Shown here: piece after piece, positions 22,388 to 34,000 of the stretch
Numbering within the stretch: position 1 is the first letter of the stretch
Layout: each line of letters starts with the position of its first letter
Source: Omphiscola glabra
Taxonomy: Eukaryota > Mollusca > Gastropoda > Lymnaeidae
Assembly: GCA_964017045.1 (NCBI GenBank)
Contig: OZ024808.1
Coordinates: 5,287,284-5,351,283, forward strand
Length of the DNA stretch: 64,000 bases
Direction: 5' to 3'
Made by a program: the position numbers and the translations under genes
Notes under the pieces: generated by a model
The model's input: the letters and a program-made list of their open reading frames with translations, nothing else
What the model was told of the DNA's origin: nothing
Database searches by the model: none

Positions 22388-22479
22388 GTTGATCTGTTTA
22401 AAATTTAAAGCATTTTGGAATGTATTCAACTTTTCTTTTAAAGGTCTGTGAAGCATTGCAAATATGCAATAAATATGTT

Positions 22480-23083
22480 AAGCTTTTCTGTATTGTGTAT
22501 TTGATTAACATATGACATGTTTGATTAACCTATTACTAGTATTACCCGGTATCTGTTGTTGACCAATGATGAGTTTGGTTGACCTATGATGTGCTAAGCA
22601 TCACCCATGTTATGTTAAAAATATGTGACATGTACTGTATGTTTTTTTCACTCAAATGCTTTTTCCAAATACAAATAACTATTGTTATGTGAATTTTTTG
22701 TTGAGCCATTAAGATTGTTTACTTACTTTCTTGAAAATGTTATGAACATATTATTGACATGACAAAATCATCTCATGCTCTAATTAAATCCTCTAAACAT
22801 TTTCCTGTCTGGATTTAAATTATTTTTGATTATGGAATAATCAGTATAAAGAAGAGAGAAAATTAATCTCCTACCCGGTAGGTCTTATCCTAATGATTGT
22901 ATTATGTTTTTATGTCTCCTTTATTGTATTTTTAGATTTTAGTTTAGTTGTAAGCGATCACTGGAGAGAAAGGATAATGTTTTGTTGATAGACTTTCCAA
23001 AGACCTTTCTTAATTACTACCTAAACCTTACTTATAACTTGTATACAATAATAATCAAGAGATATACTTAAGTATGGGTATTA
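22480..23083. other. Intergenic interval, no gene seen
   Basis: Unique AT-rich sequence with a few GACCTATGATG-like duplications near 22550-22590. Confidence 0.4.
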
Positions 23084-23286
23084 GGTACATTATAGTTGGA
23101 TATGATAAGCATTAGTGGGCACTTGGGAGACTTCACATTACAGTTGGATGATAACCATTAGTTGGCACTTGGGAGACTTCACATTACAGTTGGATATGAT
23201 AGTATAGCATTAGTTGGCACTGGGTAGACTTCACATTACAGTTGGATGATAACCATTAGTTGGCACTTGGGAGACTTCACATTACT
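23084..23286. repeat. 46-51 bp minisatellite, 4 copies
   Basis: Units share TTAGTTGGCACTTGGGAGAC and TTCACATTACAGTTGGAT; length varies by insertion of ATGATAGTAT. Confidence 0.85.
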
Positions 23287-23397
23287 TGTGTCCTAAGGCA
23301 GTTTTAATTTAAGGGGACATAACTGGTAGGTATCACGAAACATAGCTTTTACTTTAATGGAACTTGGGCTAGGATCACATCATTGTTTATTTCATTT

Positions 23398-23482
23398 GTA
23401 ATGATGTCTTGTAATGATGTCTTGTAATGATGTCTTGTAATGATGTCTTGTAATGATGTCTTGTAATGATGTCTTGTAATGA
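23398..23482. repeat. 13-bp minisatellite TAATGATGTCTTG, about 6 copies
   Basis: Perfect head-to-tail copies of TAATGATGTCTTG. Confidence 0.95.
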
Positions 23483-24041
23483 CTTTGTTTAAAACAAATA
23501 TTTAACTCATATTTTTTTAGAAGAGATATAGAAAAAAAGATGCTATAAATAAAAGGAACTTCTCTATGATCTGCACTATTTTATTAATTGTGCCTCATGA
23601 CAGTGATCCCTTTATTTATGGCTTCTGGATCTCACCAAAGTATCTAGTTTTAACTTGTACTCTACTATTTTTTCTTCTTACATTTTTCATTTATTACTTA
23701 AAGATAATTCCATAATGGTTGCTAATTTTTTGTAAAGTCATCTGTGTGCCACTTTATGCTACAAGGATGAGGACCACTATTTTGTGACATTTATACACTC
23801 CATATGTTTTTCTTGTTTACACAATTTTTTCCTTCCTATATTTGTTGAATTCATGTATGGTAATAATATCATAATGACCTTAGTAGGTGTGCTAGCAATG
23901 TAGCTGTTTTGGGAGCAGTGAGGGGGGGCTGCTCTCTATTTGCACCATCAGTAGTACCGGTACTAATTGATTGTAAGCTTCTGCTTAAAGTTCTTTCTTT
24001 CCCTTCATGCACTCCTCAAGCTTTCAATAATTCTAGACTAA

Positions 24042-24380
24042 GAGGGTTTCATATTTTGGTGACATGAGTCAGGAGAGTTTCATATTTTGGTGACATGAGT
24101 CAGGAGAGTTTCATATTTTGGTGACATGAGTCAGGAGAGTTTCATATTTTGGTGACATGAGTCAGGAGAGTTTCATATTTTGGTGACATGAGTCAGGAGA
24201 GTTTCATATTTGGTGACATGAGTCAGAAGAGTTTCATATTTTGGTGACATGAGTCAGGAGAGTTTCATATTTGGTGACATGAGTCAGGAGAGTTTCATAT
24301 TTTGGTGACATGAGTCAGGAGAGTTTCATATTTGGTGACATGAGTCAGGAGAGTTTCATATTTTGGTGACATGAGTCAGG
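24042..24380. repeat. 31-bp minisatellite, about 11 copies
   Basis: Unit AGGAGAGTTTCATATTTTGG plus TGACATGAGTC; some copies lack one T. It passes at 24380 into shorter AAAGACATGGACCAGGTAG-like units up to about 24475. Confidence 0.93.
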
Positions 24381-24599
24381 TAAAAAGGACATGAACCAGG
24401 TAGAAAAGATATGGACCAGGTAAAAAAGACAAGGATCAGGTAGAAAAGACATGGACGAGGTAGAAAAGACACAGACCCTGCTATGTTGTTTTTCAGGGGG
24501 CACCTTCATCTTAATATTTATAAGTTCTATTGCTTTATTTTGGACCTTGCACATTTGTTAGGGAATGAAGAATTGTGATTTGAGGGATGGGGAGAGTAA

Positions 24600-24830
24600 G
24601 GGGTGGAAAAACCTTTAGACCATATTTTTTGTGTGGAAAACTTTCAGATGCAATACTCGGTGTAGAAAACTTTGCAGGCTAATTCCCTGTATGGAAAACC
24701 TTCCGGTTCCAGGTTAATATTCTGTTGGGAAAACCTTCTGGTTCCAGGTTAATATTCTGTTTGGAAAACCTTTCAGGCTAATGCTTTAAGTGGAATGGAA
24801 AACCTGTCAGGCTAATGCTCTGGGGCATGG
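24600..24830. repeat. Irregular GGAAAACCTT repeat
   Basis: About seven degenerate units around TGGAAAACCTTTCAGGCTAA, with period varying around 30-37 bp. Confidence 0.7.
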
Positions 24831-25273
24831 TGAGAGTGTGGAAGAAATCTTCACGCTTTAACATTTCCATATGGTAATTCAATGTAATGTACTTTTTACA
24901 ATATCTCTTTGTCTAAGTCACTTAGTAATGAAATTCATTAAAGTTATTATATAGGATATTTCAATTCTCTCCTTACGGGTTAGTTCAAACTCAAAACTGT
25001 TTATTTCTGCCTGAAAATAACTATTGTTGTTGAAACTAATTGATTGAAATAAAAGTATCTAAATGCCATACACGTGTTTCTTGTTGTGACTCCTAGGTTT
25101 ATCTTTTTTTAAATCCGATTATTGAGTACAGGTAGTTGGTTCAGTTAGAGTCAAATGTGCATGAATAATTCATGTAAATCTTTCAGCTTAAGACATAATC
25201 ATATTATATGAAGAAGCATACATTGGTCAAAGTATCTGATTACAATTATAAATATTTCTACTATTATATCTAA
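24831..25273. other. AT-rich interval, no gene seen
   Basis: No repeats, frames or sites worth reporting. Confidence 0.4.
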
Positions 25274-26100
25274 GAATGAGCTATGCTGACGGAAATCTAA
25301 TAAATGTTAATGCGCAAAAAATATATATCCGCTTTTATTTTAGTAAAAGTTCAAGTATTATTATTATAAATTACAAATACATTTAAAGTAACAACTAAGG
25401 AGCTATCTTAAGCATGTTATATGCGTTTGAAAGTTATGGGAAAAATTTTAATTATGATCAAATACACTAATCACATTCGTGAAAACCCAAACATATTTTT
25501 GTTTTTAGGGGGTTGTTAATATTGCGAAAAATAAAATAAAAATTAATTTATTCTAAAATTTATTTAATAAACACACAAATGACGTCATAAATTATAAAAT
25601 TCATTTGCTGCCCTCTTGGATACTACTCAGCTAAGTCAGGCTAAGTGCTATTTTTAATTTTACTATGGTTTTTTTCTGTTTGTTCGCTGACGAAGGCTTC
25701 CTGCTGATACGTTCGTTGTTTTGTTGCGTTCCTATTTTCAGTTTTAACCTTACTTTGTTTTACTAATGACGTCATCTTACAAGTAAAATTAAATTAATAA
25801 ATATAATTGATTGCTTTTTAACTTGTTAATAAAACACACAAAAATTGTAGCTTTGTATTTTAACATTTAAATTTATTTTACTTTTTTAAATTCCAAAAAT
25901 ATACTTTTTAAAATGTTATAACGTAATAAAAACTTAATCTTTAAATATACTTAATATGAAACTGCCGTTTAAGTCAATCAGTGCAGCGAAACCCCATAGC
26001 CAAATAGTAAATAGCAATCACGAATCCACTTATAGTTATACTTATATTATAACTCATTCAAATAAGAACAAACTTTTCGAAGTGCAAAATATGTTACTTT
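25274..26100 (+). repeat. Dispersed AT-rich repeat, copy 2
   Basis: Collinear with 9295-9950 over several hundred bases with insertions. It contains TGACGTCA-type motifs at 25580 and 25767. It leads into an 81-codon frame starting at 25956 (MKLPFKSISAAKP) that corresponds to the ATG in copy 1. No known family is recognised in that short protein. Confidence 0.7.
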
Positions 26101-26326
26101 GGGACCCCTTGGACCTTGTTCTACTGGATTGGTTAATTCGTCAAGTTCTTTCACACGTTGTAATACGTCGTACTATTCTTAATAACACTGAAACTGAATG
26201 AACTCAAGTCCTTTTCATAATAATTATAACTTTAATATCTAATTATAGATACTGATACAGGCTGTAAAATTCCATAAATACATGCATATAATATAGTATC
26301 ATGCAGATTGCTATCAGATAGATAGA

Positions 26327-26347
26327 TGACAGAGAGAGAGAGAGAGA
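26327..26347. repeat. (GA)n microsatellite
   Basis: Perfect AG dinucleotide run of about 20 bases. Confidence 0.9.
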
Positions 26348-26494
26348 ATGATAGACATAGAGGTAGAGAATATGTTGACAGACATACAGTATAATTAGTA
26401 TACAGACAGACAGAACGCTTCCTTGAATAGTTGCACAAAGTTATCTTTTATTCGGTTAACTAAATCTATATAGGCTACATATAAAACAATTAAT

Positions 26495-26780
26495 GTATGT
26501 CCCGTATACGCTCCTATACCATTCATCCGATTGCGATAAAACTTTTGTGAGTGGTTGTACACACGCCCACAAATTTGTCTGATTTATAACACATATTTTA
26601 CAATATTCCCGGGGCCCTAAATTCTTTGTTTTTCTTTTATGGGCTAAATATAATTTCCGTATGCGTTCCTATACTATTCATCTGACTGCGATAAAACTTT
26701 GGTAAGTTGTTGTGTGCACGCGCGCAAAGGTTTCAGAACTAGGTTATCCATTTTGATATATTCCTTTTTGCAGCCGAGGG
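26495..26780. repeat. Internally duplicated sequence block
   Basis: CGTATACGCTCCTATACCAT, then GATTGCGATAAAACTTTTGT at 26505-26550, recurs as CGTATGCGTTCCTATACTAT, then GACTGCGATAAAACTTTGGT at 26655-26705. Each is followed by a similar TGGTTGT...CACGC stretch and a GGGCCCTAA. It looks like two diverged copies of a transposon segment. Confidence 0.6.
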
Positions 26781-26784
26781 CCCT

Positions 26785-26915
26785 AAGGGGCCATCCATAA
26801 ATGACGTCACGCAAATTTTGCCGATTTTTGACCCCCCTCCCCCATCGTCACAAAAAGTTAGCCCCCCCCCCTAAAATATTACGTCACAAATCTCTACCCC
26901 CCCCCCCCCACCTAA
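26785..26915. repeat. GGGGCCATC / poly-C dispersed repeat, copy 2
   Basis: GGGGCCATCCATAAATGACG, TCACGCAAATTTTGCCG, two C runs and TATTACGTCACAAATC. It matches the block at 10726-10830. Repeats with this GACGTCA-bearing end are widespread in invertebrates. Confidence 0.65.
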
Positions 26916-27043
26916 ACCACCTTTTAAAAAATTCCCTGTGTCTGTGTCCACTAATGTCAATGTCCTTTAATAACCTCTTAAAAGAAATTCACCTCCCGTG
27001 GATATCAAATTACTGCACCTGTGTCAGGAACATTTCACTAGAA

Positions 27044-27902
27044 CAGTGGTTCTTAACCAGGGGTAAAAGTACCTCCCTAGCCCTGAAAAGTGTATTTAGG
27101 AGCGTATCAGGCTGCGGACCGCACAGGGGTGACACCATCTCAGGGGGTAACATCAAATTGAAAAATTGCGTAATTACAGAGCACACACTGCTCGGTCTAA
27201 CCGAAATCCGCAAAAGGATTACAAATGACACGTATATTTTCCACTCATGTAACCAATCAAAATGCGTTTTTGTTAAAATTTCAAAGGTGATGCGTCAGCA
27301 ATTAGGCTACCTTATTATTAGGTCAGAAACACATCGTTTTGAACATGTTTCGACGCCACATGAAGCGTTCGTTCCTTTTGTATGTGACAGGAACCTATAA
27401 TTATCTAAATTCTGATAAGTAAAACTATCCTCTGATAACATTATAATAAAAATGAGTGATTCTAAGTACATGTCACAGTTCTTATTTCATTTACCTCATG
27501 ACCTTCAATACTTTGGATTAAGTTAAACAAGAAGAATTACATCGTGGAAGTCGAGTAGGGGGAGTGGGGGGGGGGGGTTTGACACCACGAGCTTACTGGA
27601 CGGGGTGACACCAACCCTAGCTACGCCACTGATTGTAATTGCTGCCATTGCTAGCTGTTACTGCTTTAAAAAAAATTAGTTTGTATGCATTTTGATTGTC
27701 TAAATATTTTTCTTGTGAATTTTGTTGGTAATTTTTTCCCTTGCTTATAAAGTTAATGAAAGAAATAAAACTAAGATAACTAAATTGTTTAATTATTATT
27801 TTATTTTATTACAATATAATTTGTACGTGTTGGTTTGGGGGAAGGGTGTTTAAAACGGATTGGGCCTGCAGGCAGGGCTGCAAAAAATGTTAAGAATCTC
27901 TG
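27044..27902. mobile_element. Probable hAT-type element, non-autonomous
   Basis: The left end CAGTGGTTCTTAACCAGGGG and the right end ATGTTAAGAATCTCTG form imperfect inverted repeats. Flanks CACTAGAA and CCCTAGAG match at 6 of 8 positions, as expected for an old 8-bp duplication. Inside is a MITE terminus, CTAGCTACGCCACTG (27612-27626), and a G run. No transposase is visible. Confidence 0.55.
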
Positions 27903-28051
27903 CCCTAGAGCATTTACTATTTTGCGTAAGGGGCCGGGGGCCTTTTTTTTTTTTTTTTTGTGAGCTATATTTAAATATAATTTTAAACAGCATGTGTGGA
28001 TCAATCGCTACAAGTGTGTGGGGTAAATTTTGAAAATCCATGCTTCTCACG

Positions 28052-28218
28052 CAGTGGCGTAGTGGGGGGGGGGGGGCAAGGGGGGCATCATGCCCCGGGC
28101 GCTACTCACAAAGGGGCGCCAAATGGTATATTTTACTATAATATTGTATGGTTTTCAAATAGGGGGGCGCTAAAAAGGTATTGTGCCCCGGGCGCGAGTT
28201 AAGCTCGCTACGCCACTG
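28052..28218. mobile_element. CAGTGGCGTAG MITE, 8-bp target duplication
   Basis: It starts CAGTGGCGTAG and ends CTACGCCACTG, with flanks TTCTCACG and TTCGCACG (7 of 8 matching). The interior contains two inward copies of GGGGCGC/TGCCCCGGGCGC and G runs. Terminal relatives occur at 27612, 44785-44950, 44956-45107, 57243 and 61840. Confidence 0.8.
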
Positions 28219-28465
28219 TTCGCACGTTGACAGCAGCAGTTGTATATTGCCTGCTCACGCGTTTATTTGTGTACGCATCAGACGGAGGAAAAAAAAATAT
28301 TTCAAGATCAAAATCTTAAAGCAGCGGTGGCAACTCTGTTGTGAATCCACCTTCCCCCCCCCCCCCCCACTTTTATTGTCCTAGATGTGGACCAGCTTTC
28401 CTTTATTGTCCTAGATGTGGACCAGCTTTCTAGGTACAAATATGACCTGAGTACCAACCGCCACT

Positions 28466-29385
28466 TAGAGACCGACCGAAATTAATTTTCTGATTTCTGC
28501 CAAAACCAAAACCAGACGGTCAGACCGAAATTTAAACATGACTTTTGGCCAAAACAGAAGCCGAAACAAAAAGCTTAACGAGACTTTCGAGCCGAAACCA
28601 AAAGCTTAACGAGACTTTCAACCGAAACCGAAAGAATTAGATATTTTGAAATTCGTTCACGCATACGTTCTTCATACCGGGTACATCGAATTATGATGAA
28701 TTTCAATAAATTAATGATTTGAATAAGCCTGAAAGTTCCCAAATTTTTTATTTTTAAAAAATGTAAACAAAAATAATAATGGAAACATTACGATTCCCTG
28801 GAATCATTCAATATTATTTGACAATGACAACATTTATGAGCATGATAATGAGAAATCAAAATGAATTGAAATTTTATTTTTGAAAAAAATTAAAACAAAA
28901 TTAATAATATAAATATTACCATTCCCGTATTTTTTTTCCATCAAACTTATTATATTTGCTTAAGCCTGATTGAAAATTACTTTTTGGAAATATAGGACAA
29001 GAAGGTCATCATACAGCTGTGACACAGGACAAGAAGGTCACCATGCAGCTGTGACATAGCACAAGAAGGTCACCATGCAGCTGTGAGCTGTTTTCACCGA
29101 GGAGTAGTCATAGAAAATATGATAACAGAAAAACGTCGAGCAATAATAAATATCGAATTGTCGGCCTATAGACAGTCAGTCCGTCTTCTGGTACACGACC
29201 GAAGGCATAAATATCTTTCGGCTGAAACCGAAATAAAAGCGAAAGTTAAATTTTTCTGTTTTGGCCGAAATCGAAATTAAAGCTAAAGTTAAATTTTAAG
29301 TTTTGGTCGAAACCCAAACTACGTCGTAAGGGATCAAATGGTAACTTTCGGCGCCGAAACCGAAATACGGCTGGTCTCTACCATC
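28466..29385. mobile_element. TAGAGACC inverted-repeat element
   Basis: The left end TAGAGACCGACCGAAATTAA mirrors the right end ATACGGCTGGTCTCTA. Next to both ends are many short repeats of GCCGAAAC(C/A)GAAA and AGCTTAACGAGACTTTC (two copies). The shape fits a hAT-like MITE. No clean target duplication was found. A 30-bp triplicate lies inside (28995-29088). Confidence 0.65.
28995..29088. repeat. 33-bp repeat, 3 copies
   Basis: GACAAGAAGGTCACCATGCA, then GCTGTGACA, in three near-identical copies. Confidence 0.85.
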
Positions 29386-29530
29386 GATTATAGCCTTGGT
29401 CATCTTCACAAGTTAGTTTGTAAAGAAAATATTTTCAAAAATTTGATTTTAAAAAATACCCTATATACTATATAGCATATAATTTAAATCCCTTCTCCAT
29501 TTAAATCGAATCTTTTGGCTTCATCTAGTG

Positions 29531-29669
29531 CAGCGTTTCTCAACCCAGGGGTCACCTAAGGCCATCTGAAAACACACATACTCTACAGTTATGAAGTAGA
29601 AATAAAAATAATTTTATGGCTGGGGGTATTAAAGGGTCGCGGCACCCTTAATAAGGTTGAGAACCGCTG
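29531..29669. mobile_element. SPIN-type hAT MITE, copy 3
   Basis: CAGCGTTTCTCAACCCAGGG to GGTTGAGAACCGCTG, flanked by exact 8-bp duplications ATCTAGTG at 29523-29530 and 29670-29677. It is shorter than the others because of an internal deletion after the left terminus. Confidence 0.93.
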
Positions 29670-29867
29670 ATCTAGTGCCTTACTAGCCTTATGCACAGAC
29701 TTTCTTTGTCTTTCAAAGCACCTTAGTTTTCGAAATGAATTTTAAGGAATGAATTTTCTACATTTTAGTCAAACTCGTCTTTGAGGGAGGCTGTTTTTTT
29801 TTAAAAATTATTTATGGACAGCCTTAAGTTTATGGACAAGTTATTTTTACAAAATGTCCATAAATTG

Positions 29868-30005
29868 ATGGATGATAATGATTGGCAATAGGCCCATTGC
29901 TTTGATCTGATTGATGGATGATTGGCAATAGGCCCACTGCTTTGAGCTGATTGATGGATGATTGGCAATAGGCCCACTGATTTGAGCTGATTGATGAAAG
30001 ATTGG
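29868..30005. repeat. 40-bp minisatellite, about 3.5 copies
   Basis: Unit GATGGATGATTGGCAATAGG, then CCCACTGCTTTGAGCTGATT. Confidence 0.85.
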
Positions 30006-30012
30006 CCCACTT

Positions 30013-30189
30013 CTTTTTTAACGCACTACACTACTATATAGTAAAACAAAATCCGTTCAAAAAGAAATTTAACGCAAAATTTTAACGTGTAAACTAAAAA
30101 AAAGATTCGACCAAATTTCCGTTCGATCAAATTTCCGTCGATCAATTTTCCGTCGACGAAATTTCTTTCGATTAAATTTCCGGATACGG
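30013..30189. mobile_element. Foldback MITE (CCGGAAATTTGATCG family), copy 2, right half
   Basis: Contains the centre (TTAACGCACTACACTACTAT, AGTAAAACAAAAT) and the full right arm ending TCGATTAAATTTCCGGATAC. The left arm is missing. Confidence 0.8.
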
Positions 30190-31070
30190 GTGTGTGCGAC
30201 TGACTGAAAAGGATTTGTTTAAAAATGTCTGTGTAACCTGAATGTGTTGCACAATTTTGTTTCAAAATAATAAAAAGATAACGATAAAAATAACTTTTGA
30301 TGATGTCATTAAATTGTTGAAAGAAATGTATCGATTCTAATTTTTAATTGAACCATTAACACTGAGTTGTTTGTTCATTAGCTCAATCTCTTTGCATTAA
30401 CCAAATATTTTTAAGCCAATATACGATACTATGAAGGATTTTAAATTGCTCTTTGCATTGCTAATTATTTAAAATAATTTACATTGAATCCGATTTTTAG
30501 AATATATGCTATTTCGCTTCGATTACAACTGGTGCTTTGCTTAATTTGTATAACTTTAAAAGTAAAGAGTTTCAGTGACTTCAATTTAGGAGAGTCTCTG
30601 GCTCTACTTAATAACTTAAAAGTAAAAGGAAACAAGAACAGCATAACTTATGACTTATCCGATAGAAGTTAGTATTACACCATTATACTATGGGGTTACT
30701 GTAATTTTTCGTCATCTGAATCATCACGTTGAACAACTTTATTTAGTTTAATAATTTTAGACATGATTAAAAATTGACATTTAATAAATATGTAACCGTA
30801 GCCTCGGGACTCAAGACTAGCTACACCTTGACTTAGGCTAAGCGTAAGAAGTAGAGTAAACTGCGACACAATTAACATTGCAGTTTGAGTTAACTTTGAG
30901 TAAACAAGCTCTAGTAACTTGCTTGTTACTCTAACATAGTCTGGTAGTGTGAAATAGTAAAAACTGTAACAGTGTACAGTACAACAATTGACAACATAAC
31001 TAATAGTAATAAATAGTAATAGTACTAAAACAGTACGTAAGTCTTAAATTGTCTTAAGTTTAAGCCAATT
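30190..31070 (+). promoter_or_regulatory. 5' flank of the MVB12 gene
   Basis: AT-rich, with no clear TATA box or CpG-rich stretch. Short TAGTAAT/AACTTGC duplications occur at 30900-31030. The transcription start could not be placed. Confidence 0.3.
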
Positions 31071-34000
31071 ATGGATGCCAACCAAGACCTGCCCATTACA
31101 GGTGTGTGTATAGTCAGGGAACCAAGTAGATGCCCAGCAAACCACATTTTGGTATGTATATTTAAATGGGAAGCGTTATCCGCACAGCTCTGCGAATAAT
31201 GCCGAGCGTTATCGGCAGACCGAAATTTTTGAATAATGCAGGGCGTTATCGGCATACTGACAAAATTTCTAGGAGTAATTAGGATCATATTCCAAGTGCC
31301 GGGGGGGGGGGGGGGGTTGGGGTTGGGGGGGGGGGGTAGGAAGTGTGATTTCATTGAATGAATGTTTTGACAAAAAATAATGTCCGGCCCTTCTAGCAAA
31401 ACCACGGTCGTTGGCCTGCGTACACCGCGGCTGTAAAAGCAGCAAATCCTTGGTCTTTTTTGCCAGTCTTTAACTCTATGCGGTACTTGTAATTTTAATT
31501 TTAAACTCTTGTTAAAACTGAAAACTATTTATTTAAAAATTATTAATACCTGCAAGATTAAACAAAAGTAGAACTGATATTTTCATTGTGCGCAGGGCTG
31601 GAGTCCTGCATGAACGCAAGGGAACGACGTTCCTGTAAAACTTTAATAGTAATATTTTTTTTTAATTTGATAAATACATTTAATTTATTTTGTGGGTTGG
31701 GAGGAAGATATTTGGGTAAGTTCCACACTTTTGTAAAGGGCGAGCATTTCTTAGTATTTAAGTGAAACGCATTTTATATCATAATCATAACCTGTGGCGT
31801 ACCCCCACAAATGTTATTGATTGCACAGATTTTTCGGTTAAAATTGGCTTTAATTTTTTAATAGATGTATTTGAGTGTAAAAAATGCAAGATAATGATTA
31901 AATGTATGTTCTTTCTGCCGAACCCACCTTCCCTCCGACAACTGTTATACGCAGCAGTATGCAAAATATCCAAAATCAACAACCTCCTCCTCCTTCCATA
32001 GTGCGTAAATAGAGGGACCTATGCTTATATATCATACTTTCTATTTGTTTTCTCATTTCCTATTTTTTTCAAATTCAACATATACTTAAAATATTTCAAT
32101 CGCTACAAAATATTTTTTAAAATTCTCATAAAACTACTGTTACAAATGAACATAATTATTAAATATAAAATATACTTTTAATGAAAATGAAGAAGAAAAA
32201 AAAAGTAAAATTCGATCCCCATCTAGTATATGATCAGATAATGTAAGATCGCTTAGCGCATACTCTACCACAGGACCACACAAGTTCACATCCAACTGCC
32301 TTATCTTAAAACCAGGTCAATGGTACATTTTTGCCCGGTGTACGCAGGCATAGGTCCAAGGTTTGCTAGATAAACCGCTACTGTGTACGCAGGCGTAAGT
32401 CCATGGTTTTACGGAAATTACTTCTTTTTTTATTTTTTTTAAATTCATTTATTAGTGAAGTAATGTAAAAAAGAATAAATAGTTCAGCAGACAGAAATCT
32501 TCGAATAACGGCGAGCGTTATCGGCAGACCAAAATCTTCGAATAACGGCGAACGTTATCCGCAGAGCTGTGCTAATAATCACTTCGTATTTAAATTCTTC
32601 ACCTTATCAGCCACCTCATATCTGTTACTGTTACAAATTATTCCTCTGTGAATCTGCCTAACTCTGTACTGTACTGTGTGAATTGAGGCTTTCAAACAAA
32701 AACAACTTGAAAAAGGGTGGGCCTCTATCTAGCTCAGGCCCCTGACGAGTGCCATGGTTGTCTCTCTCTCCCACCCCCACCCCCCTTTCCCACTTGGTGC
32801 GGGCTTGGGCCAATCTATATCTATTTCCATCTCGGAATTGCCTGGTCCACAGGATCACTTCCTGAATTATCCCATAAGAGATTGTATTTATTTGAGATCT
32901 TTTCAAACCTTTTTATATTTAGGATCTTTTGCAGACTTCTATTGATTAGATCCTGTAATCTCTAATTATTGAGTTTAGTTGTTAACCATATATCAAAAAT
33001 AACTTAGATAGATCCCTAAAAATGGTGTAAAAATTATTTTTTAGGATTTTGTATATTTGATTGCGGAATTAAAAAGCAATAAATTGGAAACTATTTCATC
33101 TATATGTTTTTTTTTCCCTTCTTACAGTTACAGTATCAGTTTGTTGTTTCTGTAAAAAAATGTTGTTAGAATGTAAAAAAAATTTCTCACTTCAATCATG
33201 ATTGTAAGAAAACACAAAATCATTTTCAAGCACAATTAAAAAAATATGAATCTCCATTCATTTCTGAACAATTAAATATATAACCTGATGGGTATTAATT
33301 AGCAACTCTTTTAATGGTGTCCCATTATGTGAGATGACCTGGAAAAATTAAATAAATAAAAAGAAGAAATCATTGGACTGCAAAGAGTTTTAAAAAAAAA
33401 ATAATTCATTCATTCTTTAGCATTTCGCTTCTTTTTGTTAAAAAAATTTATTGCCAGTTTAAATGTAAATAAGTAGATAATTATTCAATTGCTCTGGAAT
33501 CTGCTGATTTTCTTTCATTTTACTTGTTACGCTTGAAAAATATATTTTAGTCTGTGAGGAAAGAAATATAAACACAAAACCTTTAGTAATCTATATAACA
33601 TTTGATAATATCTAGGTCGTTTGATATCAGCATTCAAGAGGGAGTGAGGATCTCATTTGTATTGCTTCTTTTATTTTTTTTGGCTTTCATTTATGAATAG
33701 TCAAGCATCCTCTATCATTGCATCATATTCTTATATTAAACAGATCGACAAAACATTTGATAGACAAGAAGACGCTGACTTGTGGAGGGATGGGCTTTTT
33801 ACACGTAAGAATATGCGATACCTTTGCATTGAAAGGCAGCTTCCGACACAGGTACCTACATTTTTATGTGCCTGATGTTTTCTCTTTTCTCAATTACAAA
33901 CGTATTTCACTTAGTTTAAGTTTTAATGTATCCTGTGTCTGGGCATAAAATTTCCATTGTTCTTTGTATTATGTAATAGAGAGAAACCCATAAAATCTTT

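Noticed and set aside
26801..27400. 199-codon + frame as a protein gene
   Set aside because: It begins inside the GGGGCCATC/poly-C repeat and crosses the left end of a hAT-like element, so it is a chance fusion of repeat sequence.
33657..33743. MVB12 exon 2 starting further upstream (for example after TAG at 33700 or AAG at 33705)
   Set aside because: These acceptors do not match the phase of the GTATGT donor at 31152 and would insert about a dozen extra residues before the conserved DADLW block. The CAG at 33743 fits both phase and family length.
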